From contig NC_060232.1 of assembly GCF_021155775.2 (NCBI RefSeq), forward strand, positions 30,945,922 through 31,009,921: a stretch of DNA of 64,000 nt, written 5' to 3'. Each line of letters begins with the position of its first letter. The stretch's first letter is position 1. Origin of the DNA: Neodiprion pinetum (taxonomy: Eukaryota > Arthropoda > Insecta > Hymenoptera > Diprionidae). The notes beneath the pieces were generated by a model. The model was not told the origin of the DNA and searched no databases. It saw nothing but the letters and a program-made list of their open reading frames with translations. The position numbers and the translations under genes are program-made. Of the stretch, positions 1-13,986 are shown piece by piece.

Positions 1-1339
1 ACAAATTAAAAATTCGGTACGTTTTCAAACTTTGGAACTACTGACTACAGTGCGTAACTTTTACATGAAACGTATGGTGATAACGGTACGTTGAATTAAC
101 AGATATTTTTAAAAACAGTTTACACGGTCATTCGATGTGCTTTGCTACAGACGATACACTACATACAGGCCACAGAGGGGACAGCGGGCCCTACACACCC
201 ACGTATTAGACGGTCTATTTCTGGATATGATGAAACCTATAGCATCGAACAGTGTAGCAATTCCAAACAACTCAAAAATAAACTCAACGATCGAAGTGGA
301 TTGAGAATCACTCCCATTGCCATTCTCGTATATGCACGATCATCGCAGACTTCTAAATTTCGCGTCGCGTATATCTACATGATGGAGATAAATGCGGAGC
401 TATTTTCAATTTCAGATTCTGATTTAAAATCCTACGCAGACAATATACTCATTTGAACTACTCACTTTGGGGATTATTTTATACTAGTTGTCGTGGGTCT
501 GTTATATATCCAAATACACTTGAATCACTAAACTGCTTAATAAACTCCAACACGTATTAAACGTTACTCTCGTAGCGTACGTTTCACGTCTTGTGATGCA
601 CTAAAGTATGGCGTAGGTTGCGCAGCCCATATATACAAACGTTCGTCTAGTACTTTCCGGAACTTTCGAGAAATGCCTCGGAGCTAGTCAGCGAACCTTC
701 CATCAACTTCCGTACGTCACAACGTCGTTCGTTGATAGGAATTAGACACTAGTAATTTATGTTCTACACATTTCACAGCAGTTATGTTAATTTATTGAAA
801 TATTTCCTGGTTAAATTTTTCAAATTATTTTACTTGGCAACTAAAATTTTGGCATATTAAGATTGACAGGTGACTGACGGTGAACATAACCTATAACGTC
901 AAAAGAAGAAATTATCCATGACGCCAGTAACTTATCGCCTAATTATGGATCTTTCATGCAACTTTATTATGACAAATATGTTGATTACATGAATGAGAAT
1001 ATACTCGAAATCTACCTTCAAGTTTGTACTACACTTATTATACAGGTACTTGCTGGATAAAGACAGAATATTTTTAACAATGATTTTATTAGTTGTGTGT
1101 AGAATAAACGTAATTCAGTTATTAATCCAAAATTTACATAATATCTCGACAAAGGCAATATAACATATTATAAATAGTGTAGTCTCAAATGCAGTATGAA
1201 GTTATACAATTGAAGCTTTGCTAGTTCAATTGCCAACAATATATTGATACGGTGACTATTGTTGTGATATGCTGATGTCAAATAACATACGTACATACTT
1301 CCCTACCTGCATCAGAATTTTTTTACGAGTTGTCAAATT
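1..1339. other. Flank downstream of KAT14, no recognised gene
   Basis: No gene recognised. An open frame at 142-456 could be a terminal exon of something outside the window, but I do not recognise the product. A minus-strand AATAAA at 1085-1090 lies about 250 bp past the KAT14 stop and is a plausible polyadenylation signal, so roughly 1085-1339 is probably KAT14 3' UTR. Confidence 0.4.
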
Positions 1340-4062
1340 TCATCGACTTAGCCGTAAAAAAAGAGCATGTCGACAATCTCGAGAATTTGGTGGAATGTAT
1401 TTATCATAAAAATCTTGAATAAATTCTTCAACTTTGAATCCGAATTTTTGATACAGTATTAAGGCAGGATTTGTTGCAGATACATGTAGAGTAACATCTT
1501 TACCCATGCACGTTTGAATCAAATGATATAACATGAATGTACCGATACCAACTCGACGCCATTCTGGTCGAGTTACGAAAAACGAAATATATGCCTCGTT
1601 GTATCCCACATCTGGGACCAAGACTGCAAATCCAATGACCAATTTCTTATAAAGCACAACACAACTGAAATCTGGATACTGCAGGCACTCCGTTACTGAA
1701 ACAAGCATGGTTGTTTGATTTCGTGTTATTTATATAATCGTTTCATTCTGCAGGCATGGTGGTATATTGAATGCATTTGTGATTCATTAACTAATTGAAT
1801 ATACACTTACAGTCAATTCCAGGCCAGAAAAATTGGCTACACAAGCTATTTATTGCTGGAATGTGCTGTGGTCTGACATAAGAATAATCTATTGGTGCTT
1901 CTTTGGAGAATTTCCATTCTGGATTCTTTTTATTGACCTTAACCTGGAGCTCTTCCATTAATTTGAGCCACTGAGGTCGACAAGATGTGTCTCTTCTTAT
2001 AAAAGGTTTCAAGATTCTGTTTGTATATGGGCTATGAACAGCTGTTGGTTCATTGTAACCTTGTAATCTTTTTTCGTAAGCACCCCCTAAACCTTCATTA
2101 ACAAATCTGTCCAATACACGGTTATTTCTTTTACGATTTCGTTGTAAGAAGTCTGATTTGCAACCGAAAGAGTCTAAATCAAATACAGGTAAACCATGTT
2201 CCCTCTTGAGTTTTCGAACTGCAAGTTTTCTGTATAAGCGCCTAACAGCAGGTGGTGCTGAATCCAAGTGTCGCTTATCCACTTTTTGTAAAATATATGA
2301 TTCTTCTTGTTCACTCATCCGAATTTTTTTTTCAACATTACCTGCTAAAGAAGTATCTTCATTAAACAACATTTTTTAGAATAAATATTATGCTTATACA
2401 TCTCGAAACTAGGTCCACTTGTTTTTTACTATTTGAATACGAATGTAAGAATTTAAAAAATAAATATGTTGATTCAAATGACGTACCAGCAATGTTCTTG
2501 TACCTCCAGGGCCAGTCTCGTTTCTCTGAAACATTAAAGAGAGATATCGTTGGTTGTTCTTGGAGAGAGCTCAGACTGTCACTACTATCCTCTTCATATG
2601 GTTCCTCTTCTTTGGTATCATCATTTGCATCATCTTTAACATCGTTATGGTTGCTTAGAATTGTTGCAGACGAAATAACGTTCATTTCCCAGTCAGTTGT
2701 AAAGTTGTCCATAAGTGTAAGCTGGTTATTGCAGGATTGATACGGTTGATAGCTCTGGTACTGAAAGTCTCTCATTAAATCAGTCAAGGAAGGTGGTTCA
2801 CGGCGAACATTCAACTCAATTCCATCGTCTATGTCCAGCACATCCATATCTATAAAGCATAATTGACATAATATATAACATACCATGCCAGGACTTTTTG
2901 TTGTTCCATGAGATTTTGTTGCATTCTCCAATATCTAGTGCAAATTCAGGAAACAAACAAACTGAAGTATTCATTAGAGCATACCATGTACGTCGTCTTC
3001 AGCTAGTAGAAAATCTGATAATGTTTCACTGGGTTGAACGTAAGCTCGCGAGTACATGGACAGTCCTTGACTTCTCGATGATTCACCGCCATAATTACTA
3101 TCTTCGCCGACAGAAATGCTTGATTCAGAAGGTGATGGACTGATTCGTTGTTTTGCCACTACTTTGGACAGAGTACCCATTTGCTTTTTACGTTCCAGCA
3201 CAAGTTTCCCATCTACGAAAATATCAATGAGAGAAACAAGGATACCCATAATTTAATACACGTTTATGCATCTGTTGGAATTCCTCTTTGAGAGAAAATT
3301 TCAAGGATCTCATTTGAAAGACTTTGAATTTCTTATAACTGTCAGTTACTTACTCTTAGCAATGAGTACCTGAGGAGGATCAGTATCTATAAGCCTCCAC
3401 CAGCCCGACTCGTTGAGTTCTGTAGTTCCTGATTTAAAAAAGACGCCGCTATAGTGAGATAGTGTACCAGATATTGTTCCTATCCAGTTTTTTTTTCGTT
3501 TCCTAAAAAGAATAGTCACAGTAGGCAAGATTAACACTCTGTAGCAAGATATTCAAAATATTTAATAAATTATGTAAAAACATTTTTTACATTTATGGCA
3601 CATAGATTATATTTAGTTTTATTCTAATTTTTCATATAGCAAAAAATCAACTTACACAGACTTCTTGAACAGATAGTCCCAGTTGCGATCGACAAATGTA
3701 CTAATGTCGGACTTCCAATGAAAATATCCCCTCTTACTTATCCCATTTGATTTCTCCCGTAAATTGTACAGAGTTAGTACAATGATATTCAACCACGACA
3801 TTTTATCCCTAGTGAGAATTTCCTCCCTCGATGAACTACAGTCGGAACAAGTATATTGAAAGAATACGTCGCCTATACATGGTCCAGGTACTCCACCACG
3901 CTTCAAGCACTGGACATGCACATGCTCATTACAAACTCCTGAGCAATGTAGTGCAGGCTTAGTGTACGGATCACATAACTCTTGACAGTTTTTACATCTT
4001 GTCAACTCCGGCAGGTCTGATTCAATCTTCAGCTTAACCTCTTCCTCAATTGATTCCGCCAT
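1340..4062 (-). CDS. KAT14: KAT14 (CSRP2BP), ATAC-complex acetyltransferase-like subunit
   Basis: Six coding exons: 4062-3656, 3502-3354, 3212-2985, 2849-2487, 2341-1811, 1695-1340. All phases close and give about 677 aa. The start is the first ATG of the first exon. Residues 20-75 hold a Cys/His-rich PHD-like finger (CKNCQELC, then HCSGVCNEHVHVQC and CSDC). Exon 2 encodes a conserved WIGTISGTLSHYSGVFF block. The middle is acidic and serine-rich. The last exon is a complete GNAT domain (about 560-677) with the acetyl-CoA loop RRVGIG at 606-611 and a conserved C-terminal block (TLHVSATNPALILYQKFGF). The family is a subunit of the ATAC histone acetyltransferase complex with GCN5/PCAF and acts on chromatin in the nucleus. 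The gene is divergent from UBA2. No breaks were seen. Identification is strong; exon ends are by eye. Confidence 0.93.
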
Positions 4063-4514
4063 CGTTATGCGACTATGGAACTAAGCTTTCAACTGTGCAT
4101 CTCTACACATGGGTATTATCATGATGTAAATCAACTTTTATTTTAAAACTATAAGCGATATTCTTGTATAGCTGAAAGAATATTGACCATAATCGAATTG
4201 AATGACTCTTCTTGTTTAGCTCGTTATACAGCCGGTGTTTTCGTCTAGATCGTCGAGATTTAAATACCTATTTGATTGTCATTATAAAAAATTATTAGGT
4301 AATATTGGAAACTGATCATAACGAACATGACCGCAACAAATATTCAATCAATCAAGAAATAATTAACGTGAAAAGTACTCGAGCACTGGCTTTGGATGCA
4401 GGGTTGCGACATCTGAACCAGTGTGTAGGAGGTTTCTCTCTGGTGTAGGTACACACTCAACATTTTGTTACCCATGAAAATCCAGGCCAGTAACAGATTT
4501 TACACGAGTCAAAA
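4063..4514. promoter_or_regulatory. Bidirectional KAT14/UBA2 promoter region
   Basis: Only 452 bp separate the start codons of the divergent KAT14 and UBA2 genes, so both 5' UTRs and core promoters must lie here unless an upstream noncoding exon exists. I see no convincing TATA box on either strand, which fits a housekeeping-type shared promoter. The role is inferred from the geometry. Confidence 0.6.
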
Positions 4515-7500
4515 ATGGCGGCAAGTATTAGCGGCGTGTTGGACACTGATCTACAAAATGCTGTGCTACGGAGTAAAGTTTTGGTTGTGGGTGCTGGTGG
4601 AATTGGATGCGAGGTACTTAAAAATCTCGTGATGACGGGATTCACTGATATCGAAATAGTAAGTCTGAACAATACTGGAATTTATGCGCATTTTATCTGA
4701 GGAGCCCTAACCTCTCCGTACTTCAAAGCAACAAACTGTTTCTTGTAAACCTGTATGCTCCAAATCTTAATTATTTTTTTTTCAAATGACTGTTCAAGCT
4801 TTGTATCTAGATTTATTTTCTATTTTTTTTATCATATGTTATAACTCAATGAAATAGCTAGTACTGTAGCATTAATAAACTAACAGAGCATGTTCTCACG
4901 CTGTGGTAATTAAATTTCATTGCTAAGTCACGAAGAATATAATTTTGTCATGGAAAGTCGTAATCAACATTACTTCAATGGGTCGTTTTAGCTGTTTGAT
5001 AAATTTGGATTAAAGCGAGAAGATATTTTCAAAGGTATTGTCTGTATCGAATGTCAGAAAATAAGAATAATATTTCAGCAAACAAAATATATTCTAATGA
5101 TTTGTATAATCAAATGCTCTACACTCAAGTACTTTAATGCTAAAACATTTTACGAGGGGAATTTGAAGATGCAAAGTGTTACATCAGCCGATGTTCTGTT
5201 TCTTCAACTATGATGTTTGATCCCAAAGTTATTTAAGAATTTTATACTACTATCCTGAAAATTGAAATTAAATCCCCTTTTTCAGATTGATTTGGATACT
5301 ATTGATGTGAGTAACTTGAACAGGCAGTTTCTCTTCCATAAGCAACATGTTGGCAAATCAAAAGCTGCAGTTGCCCGGGAAACAGCATTAAAGTTCAACC
5401 CAGATGTAAAAATTACTCATTATCATGATAGTATTACCACGTGAGTAGTTTCCAGTAATTCTTATAGATTTCTATGTGGATCATCCTCGACATCCATTAT
5501 AGGCTATTCTTCAATCAAATTCATGTTCGATGTATATCCAAAATTTAAACAAAACTTATGCTGGATTCTGAGTATCTTCTTTTAAAAAGCAATGATATAT
5601 TCATTTACAGTTCAGATTATGGTGTCAGCTTCTTCAAAAAGTTTAATCTAGTGATGAATGCTCTGGACAACAGAGCAGCAAGAAATCATGTAAATCGCAT
5701 GTGTCTAGCCTCTGATATACCTTTGATTGAATCTGGAACAGCTGGTTACGAAGGTCAAGTTGAACTCATTAAAAAAGGATTGAGCCAGTGTTATGAATGC
5801 ACCACAAAAGCTCCCCAGAAAACTTATCCTGGTTGCACCATTCGTAACACTCCTAGTGAACCAATCCATTGTATCGTCTGGGCAAAACATTTATTCAAGT
5901 AAGGGTCTAATGTTTTTATCATCTGGCCCCAATTTTAATTCAGATTGAGAAATGACTTCTGCTTTGTGATTTTTGATGTGTCAATTGCAATAACTATATT
6001 TTCCCTTTCTATCTTCAAGTCAACTTTTCGGCGAGGAAGATCCAGATCAAGATGTTTCACCTGATACGGCGGACCCAGAAGCAGCTGGTAGTTATTTAAC
6101 CAACGATTTATATTGAAAGTAACCCAGAACTACGACTCAATTGGCTACCAATATGTTCCTTGTTGAAGTGTGTGACGAGACGTTTTTTCACTTTTGATAC
6201 GAAAATTGTCGTGTGTGAATTACAACCGTTTGAAATTGGCCAATCCAGTAATATCTGATTGCTCAGGACAGCTGCCAAGCGCATGACGGTCAATTGAGGA
6301 ACCACGAGACTTATTCTAAGCCATTAGATGCAAACAACAAATTTCGTATGAGAAATAAAATACGTTTCAGTCGCAGATTTTCATGAGGAATACATTGGTA
6401 GCTAATGGAGTGATAGACCCAGGTCACCCTGAACTCTTAATCTGCATATTATGCTTCATTGCATCTTTTTATTCATTTCAGATACTGCGGGTGAAGGTGC
6501 ATTACAGACAGAATCAAATGATAAAGGGAATGTAGATCGGGTCTCAACTCGCACCTGGGCTCAGTCCAGTGGTTATGATGCTGAAAAATTATTCATGAAA
6601 TTATTTCATGATGATATTATGTACCTTCTTAGTATGGACAATCTATGGAAGAAACGAAGGCCGCCCGTACCTTTGATCTGGACTGATTTACCAGATGGAG
6701 GTACACACTGACAGGCAGTAGTCTAAAATGATCTGTTCTTCTTACGCTGTACTTCATGAAACTTTTGCATATAAATATGGTGTATAAAATATTTTTAACA
6801 GCAATTCCAGCAACTCAAACAAAGACTTCTACTTTTTACTACGGTTACAATTTATTCTCATTTTAAATACAACTGGATAAATTTTAGGAACTTAGAATTA
6901 TTCTCTGTGATTGAAGTCAAGGAAATCAGTTGAAAAATCTGCTGGATTGTATTATTCCATGGTCTTAGATGCACAATACTTGTTCACTAAAGATTTAATT
7001 TTCTGTGATTGCTAACCAGTGGCAGGCTGCAGTAAGGACACAGTAGAACCTGGACTTCGGGATCAAAGGCAATGGAGTATTGCCGATTGTGGTTCAGTAT
7101 TTGCACAGTCTATTAAGAGTTTAAGTAAAGAATTAGCAGAACGTCAGAAGAAATGTCCCTCTGACCATTTAGTTTGGGATAAGGATGACCAGAGTGCCAT
7201 GGACTTTGTCGCCGCATGTGCAAACATACGAGCATATATTTTTGGTATTGCGCAAAAAAATCGATTTGACATAAAATGTGAGTACATGAATGTATGTTGT
7301 ATTTCTTGGCCTGCCGTTAGAAAACTAACTACTAATTAATGCTTATATTTATTCCCCATTTAGCCATGGCAGGAAACATCATACCTGCAATCGCCACTAC
7401 CAACGCCATTATTGCAGGCATTGTGGTTCTTCATGCATTTCGTATCCTACTAGACAACTTGAAGGCATGCAGGTCCGTTTATCTACGGTCAAAACCCAAC

Positions 7501-8731
7501 CATAAAAATTTACTACTGGTCCCTGAAAAATCAGTTAATCCACCCAATCCTTTGTGTTACGTGTGTGCACCAACTCCTCAAGTCACACTTGCCTTAGACA
7601 CCACGAAGATGACAGTTAAGGAACTAGAGGAAACAGTGCTGAAGACTCGTCTCAATATGATTGCACCTGATGTTATGATTGACGGTGAGGCAATGAATAT
7701 TATTTTTAAGTTAGTACGACTAGCAGCATTATTTCTTTCCTTTCAAATTTATGGGCATGGTGATTCTGAATCCTGGCAATTTCGTAAATTGTTTAGTGCA
7801 CTTGTGTAAGTTTTTTTTTCATTACAATGTTAAATTTTTATATTTAAAACAATTTCCTTTCAGGTAAAGGTATCGTTGTAATCAGTAGTGAGGAGGGTGA
7901 AACTGAGGCGAACAATGGCAGGATCTTAGAACAATTAGGCATCAGAGATGGAACAATTCTGAAAGCTGATGATTTTCTTCAGAATTACTCACTGACAATC
8001 ACCATCGTCCAGAGAGAAGCACCTGCCGTCAAAGGCCAAACCCCAGACTTTCTTATTGCTGCAGATCCCGAGGATCTGAAACCAAAGGAAGAAGATGACG
8101 GTAGCAAAGAACCATCTACTTCAAACGGAAAGGTAAATTCGAAACACTCCCTTTTCTAAACAATCATTGATAATATAACGGTGCAACTTTTGCGGTGAAA
8201 ATCACACCTCGACTTATCAAGTATCATAATATGAACATCTGATGGATTATATGTTTTTGGGTTGTGTGATTTCTCGCGAATATCAACACTATACATTTAC
8301 ACACTAATGATCGCATAATTACTTAGGTGGAGAAATTTGATCAGGATGCAGTGGTCTTAGTAGAAACTGAAGTAACACCTCAATCATCTGATGCTGATGT
8401 TTCCAAGAAACGTAAAACAGTCACTCCTCCGCCAGATGTTGTTAACAAGAAACAACGAACAGAAAACAGTAACGGATACGAAGATGATGATATATGCATC
8501 ATTGAAGACTCTGACTCAGACATGCAGTGCATTTACCAAAAAAGCGTGTCACCAACTAAACACACCAACAAACCCAGCGAAACAAAGTACGAAACGGAAG
8601 CTCAGGTTATACCGAATAAATGTATGCTCCAGAAACATAAGCCCTTATTGGATGAAGAGTGCCTCATTGTTTATGATGAAGGAGACGAAACACCGATACC
8701 CCCTACAGTAAAACAGCAAAGGGCAGAATAG
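4515..8731 (+). CDS. UBA2: SUMO-activating enzyme subunit 2 (UBA2)
   Basis: Nine coding exons: 4515-4658, 5286-5440, 5611-5898, 6020-6087, 6482-6700, 7020-7277, 7364-7684, 7864-8132, 8327-8731. All phases agree and give about 708 aa. UBA2 is the catalytic half of the nuclear SAE1-UBA2 E1 enzyme: it takes adenylated SUMO as a thioester and passes it to UBC9. Visible hallmarks are the nucleotide-binding loop VGAGGIGCE near residue 28, zinc cysteines in CYEC (160, 163) paired with CYVC in exon 7, and the catalytic cysteine in PGCTIRNTPSEPIHC (Cys175). A ubiquitin-like domain (ISSEEGETEANN region) follows. The tail carries basic nuclear-localisation stretches (KKRK, KKQR) and an acidic SUMO-interacting motif ICIIEDSDSD. 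Start chosen by homology. Divergent from KAT14, convergent with the coiled-coil gene. Confidence 0.96.
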
Positions 8732-9687
8732 TATACCAGTAATTACCTGAACGTATCTAAATGTGTCAGCATAATATTGGTAAGACGCCAGTTGTCCAAT
8801 AACATTTTTCAACACAATCCATTTACCAACATTCTGATATTTTTCAACATCATTAATCTACCCAATATTTATATTAAATACCTGAACCAGTCTGAATGAA
8901 GTACATCAAAGTAGATTAATTTAGATATTTGCGAAACTACTAAGCTGTTACTCTTGCAATTTTACTGTGTGACATGTAAATCCATTGACTATTTAGGTAC
9001 AATTGTAACAATGATGATTTTTTTGTTTTGTTAAACAAAACGTCAGGCACAAGTTCGAAGTCTGGTCTTTAAAATTGTATTTGGAAAATCCCTTGGCGTA
9101 ATATTCGATTCTTCGATACAATCAAGTTTTACTTTTGTGGAGAACACGGAGTTATGATAAATATGAAAAGTATTTCACAAAGATAGACAGTTTTTTTGGC
9201 GTTGTGTCTAAAATTCTAATGTGTGAAATTTATATTACTTCTCAGCAACAGCAAGTGTACAAATGATGTAGTAGTGGTTTTGCGTTCACTATTAAAATAA
9301 TCTTAAAAATAGACGGTTCATAATCTTCACACATGACGTATTTGTGTTTCATCATTTCATAAAAATATTGGTTTTTCATTTTTATTCTTTATTCTATCAG
9401 AACTAATTATCCAGTCACTGTGTAGAACATTTAACTACACTTCTTAGGACATTAGAGATGTAAGGGTTTGAGAACAGACCCAAACTCAGATCTGTAATCG
9501 AAAGAAGGATCCTATAATATAACATTTTTCTAAAAAATAAATGATTATGTTTTTTATATAAATTCTGTTCTAATTATTCTCGATTTATTTGATTCCGATT
9601 ATTGTTAAATATTCTTCGTCTTCATTAAGTAAAATTGTTTCATGTTAATTATAGTAAAAATGATACATGAATATATACAGTATGAAT
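8732..9687. other. UBA2 3' UTR and convergent intergenic spacer
   Basis: No open frame of note. AT-rich sequence between the UBA2 stop and the stop of the convergent coiled-coil gene. A plus-strand AATAAA at 9536-9541 is a possible distal UBA2 polyadenylation signal; it lies only about 150 bp from the opposite gene's stop codon, so the two 3' ends may overlap. Confidence 0.4.
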
Positions 9688-12600
9688 TTAAGGCATTTCG
9701 TAGGGATCCGGTGTATTGGATGTAGAGACAACTTTCTTTTGCTCCGCTCTAGAACGCTTGAAAAATTTGCGAGTTTGTTCTTTAGGTGGCATCTGAAAAT
9801 TGAAAAATTGACAATGACTTTCACAATCAAAATTCTATTCATTTACGCATTAGATTCAGACTTCTAAATTCCTCAAATTTAATTGCATGTCGTCTGGAAT
9901 TTTTTTCATTCTACAATGAAAAGATATATCAAAATTGAGAGTTGACGCATTGACCCGAAATTTAATTTAACAGTAAATCTTACATCAATGACTGGTGCTG
10001 GTGTCACTGACTCTTGTGAAATACTTAGTATGTTTGCAAAGTTTGGTTTGTTTGATCCTACTGCCTGGATATAGCGACGTTCGGCTTCTTCAAACTACAC
10101 AGAAATCACAGAAATACTGTAGTACATTTTCTAAGTTGATTTATTTAATGATCAAACTCAACTTACAATATCCAGTGGATTAATGCTTTTTATTTGTGAG
10201 GTGGGTCCGATGTCGAACTGTACCTTCTGCATTTTTAGTGGACTAGCTTTCACAGCTGATTTCAATATTGGCTTTGGAGTTGTAATTTGTTTTGTCTGTA
10301 CAATATATAAACGTCATTGGTTATCCGATAATGATAAAGGAATCACTACTTAGCCAAGTGATATTCATGAAACTTTATCTCTTGACTTATAATCGGATTT
10401 CACATAGAATTGAAGTATTATTCTTTAACTAAGTTTGGTTCTTTCAAAATCTAAATACTTATAAAAACCTAAATAACATGTTTTTAAAATTCTAGATGTA
10501 CTATATCCGAGCCTACGAGATTTTACAAGAATAGCATTACACAGAATCAATACCAGAAATTTTTCAGAAGGTGATTCCACAAATGTATCGGTGTTCTTTA
10601 ATTCATTGGCTCCTTGTGTAGGTATAACATTGCTTGACCTTTTAGCTTCTCTTGATTTGTTTTGAAGCTCTTCATTCTCTAGTTGAATAATAGCATATTG
10701 TTTATCGAGATCATCATATGCACATCTTATTCGTTTTGCTTTAGTTTCCTGTTTTTGATTCTCCTTGCAATCAGCAGTATTCTTCTGACTCATTTGTTCA
10801 CGTTTAGCCTTTGCAGCTACTAGCTCACGTTTAAGAGCACCAATTTGCATATTATTTTCTTTGATTTCCCTATCATGTCCCAGTAATTGACATTGCTTTG
10901 ACATATGCGTTGCACGCTGATAAAAACGGACGAATAAAGTTAAAATATACTACGATATCATTCGCTGAGAAATATTCACCACAATGTGCATAATACAATA
11001 TAATACAATATTCCTTACCTGTATTTCTCTGTCATACTCTAATTGATCCCGTTCTATGTCCAGTTGCAAATTCTCTGCAGCTTTTTGTAAACCTTTAATC
11101 TGCTCATCCTTTTGTTTGAAATCTCTTGCGAATTGCTTTATTTGTTTAGAGAAATCATTTTCTTTATTAATCGTCCTCTCCAGAAGCTTAGCTTTTTCAT
11201 CGCATTTATCGTTTAGATTCTGTTGAACTATTTCTAGTTTTGCTTTGAGTTCAGCTTCTGATTTATCGTATTTGTCTTTGTTGGTTGTGTAAACCTCAGA
11301 AGTACTTTTATTCTGTGTAACTTGTTTTCCTTGGGTTATTAATGCCTCATTCAGCCTCTCAATATTCATGTAAATTTCCTTATTTTTCTCCAACACACCG
11401 TTCAACTTTGTGTTGATCTGTTTGATCTGAAATAAATTCGAATCATGCGCAATAGAGAACATAAAAGTTTGTTATATGCAATTATTACGAATTTTCGATC
11501 ACACGGCAATAACACTTCTACCTGAGTATCTTTGCTTTCTATTGTGTTTTTCAATTGTTCTGTGTCCTCATCTGTTTTTGCTATGGTATCTGATAATTTC
11601 CTATTATCACAGATGGCTGCTTTTAGTTTATTCATTTGCTCTGAGTCTATCAGTTTCAGATCCTGTAGCTGCTTCCTGTAATTCGAATACTCATACATAT
11701 TCGTGTTAGCTCAACTATATCTATTGGGAATAAGTATTACATAACTGTGTAAAGAATTGACTATGGTTTTACCTTTATCCTTAAGTAAGTCACTTTACCT
11801 GTATTTAGCTAATTCTAAATCTTTGTTTGATATTACGGCAAGCTTTGTATTTTTTATATTGTAAATCTCCTTATTGAGATCACACACTTTTTCCTTAAGA
11901 TTCAGTGCCTTTGGTTTCAAATATTCCACTTGCTTCTCATATTTTGTGAAATTATGCTGTTCCTCTTCGAATTTGCACTTAAGGTCGTCGAAAATTTTTG
12001 AAAGTCGATTATTTTCCTTGAATGTAAAATGTTTCTCGCAAATTATTTGCATTTACATATTTATCCGTACCTATTAATTACAGTTCTGTGACATAAAATC
12101 AGGTACGCACAACTGCCAATTTATATTTCGCTTCTTCTTTCACTTTTAAGTTCGTCTCAGTATTTTTTATGACTTCTGTAATTTGTATTATCTGCTCATT
12201 GCACTGTTGTTGATTATTCTCAATCATTTGACTGAGCTCTTCATATGTACGAATTTTGTTGCACACCAACTCATTCATTTCCATTACTTTCTTCTCAACT
12301 TCGTGACATTTTGTTTGGATAATCAAGCTTTCATCGTATTTCGCTCTCAGTTCCTTCTGCAGTTCTTTTTTTTCATATAAAACTGTAAATCACCAAGAAT
12401 TATATATATGTACATGTAAATTTTGCACAGCAAATAGTGAACACGATACTTTTAACAACTAGTAAACCCATGACACATTAGAGAAAAAATTCTCCGCTTT
12501 ACGAAATTTTATGCCTTCATGATTTCATAAATGCTATCTTAAAAATAATAGTGTTAGTATCCTTGCGTAAGTATTTTAATAATCATCATTCATCTTAAAT

Positions 12601-13986
12601 AAGGCAAGCTAGTCATGTATACTTAAATTATATAAGAGCCAAAAATTACCTGTGTTTTTAAATGTCATGACTAAACATTTTATTTCGTTTTGTTCTAAAC
12701 ACAAGCTATCATATGACTGAGATAGACTGGTTTTACTCTTTTTGGAACCTTCAAGTCTATTTGGTAGTACATTCATTTTTTCTTTGATGGTGGACATCAG
12801 TTCTTGGGACGATTTTTTTCTGTGTTAAGTAGAATTCAATTACTCATTATTGCAAATTCGAACTTATCGTGTGGCCGTAATTGGCTATACTAGAATGTAC
12901 ATAATAAGAAGCGATACAGTAACATACTTTCGAAGTAATATAAAGAGGTATCAGGTATGTGCATTACCGTTCGGTCATTTCAATTTCTCCTTTATTATTT
13001 TGGTTGATGATTTTTACCATTACTTCGTTACTTTTCTCCTCATCGTGAATTCTTCGTTTGAGTGTTTTAATTTGTCGATCGGTTTCTGCGAGTTCATCTT
13101 TCACATCCGTCAATTGAACCTATCGATTTAAATGCAAAGCAAATAGCACGATTTTTCGCAGAAAAATATTCTTTAAACTCATCCGAACTGACGAGTAATA
13201 TGTGTCTACCATTGGAATTTTGTATCTTACATACAAATAACTTTGCTAAAGTGACTTCATTATTCGGTATTGAAAAATAGTCCATATTTTAACTCCCATG
13301 GTTTTAGCTAGCATTCAAATATTGAAAGAATTTTACAGTTAAATCTGGCTTATAGTCTGTAGAAATAGACAATTGAGTAGGAATAGATAAAAGATACGAT
13401 AAAACGTGTTTAACTCTTGAATTATATACAAAAAAAAAAAATTCAGAGCATGAATATTGGTTTTCGAGTTTTTTGATAATTTACAACATTATGAGTTGGA
13501 ATTAGAATCCATTATATACTAGAATATGATATAGGAAAATGCTGCCAGCAAATTACGGTATTTTCTGAACATACGATTAACCGCAGATTTAGTTTTACGA
13601 ATAGAAAATTGACTTTGTCATATCATGATGAACAGTTTTCCGTAAATTTTCCAGTGAAGGTGCGCATACAAAGTAGGCTTCACTGTCAAATGCTTTTTAT
13701 TCGCGTTTTATGATGCTTAGGAATGAAGAATATTCCATAAACGTATAGAAAATGACAAAAAATCGGAACTTTTAAAAGATTGTCATAATTTTTAAAAATT
13801 ACCCACCCAATTTCGAGGAACAAGAATCTGGTTTTGTGATTGAGAGCTCCGAGTCTCTGTAAATCGGTCCAAAGGAGTTTGCTGCTCGCTTAGACTCTGG
13901 CTGTGACTCTGACCCTGAGTGTTGGTTTTCGTTTCATCGATTTTCGGATTTTTCGCTGATTTAACGAGATATTCATTCAGCATCAT
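9688..13986 (-). CDS. Long coiled-coil protein, possibly SYCP1-like
   Basis: Eleven coding exons: 13986-13807, 13119-12968, 12819-12650, 12382-12111, about 12034-11799, 11675-11522, 11426-11019, 10916-10554, 10295-10167, 10094-9984, 9792-9688. Phases close and give about 759 aa. The only uncertain junction is between exons 4 and 5, where two donors (12111 or 12107) and two acceptors are possible. The first 60 residues are polar, rich in Ser and Gln. A nearly continuous heptad-rich coiled coil rich in Lys, Glu and Gln covers most of the rest. The tail is short, proline-containing and basic (TPKPILKSAVK, then KEQTRKFFKRSRAEQKK). A central rod with disordered basic ends is the architecture of synaptonemal-complex transverse filaments, and the KNTDTFVESP segment before a TPKP stretch faintly recalls the SYCP1 tail. 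A kinetochore or centrosome rod is an alternative. The gene is confident, the identity is not. Confidence 0.72.

Noticed and set aside
142..456. Open frame of 104 codons with an acceptor-like ctacag just upstream
   Set aside because: It begins at a non-ATG codon, matches no family I know and has no visible partner exon in the window; it may be the last exon of a gene to the left.
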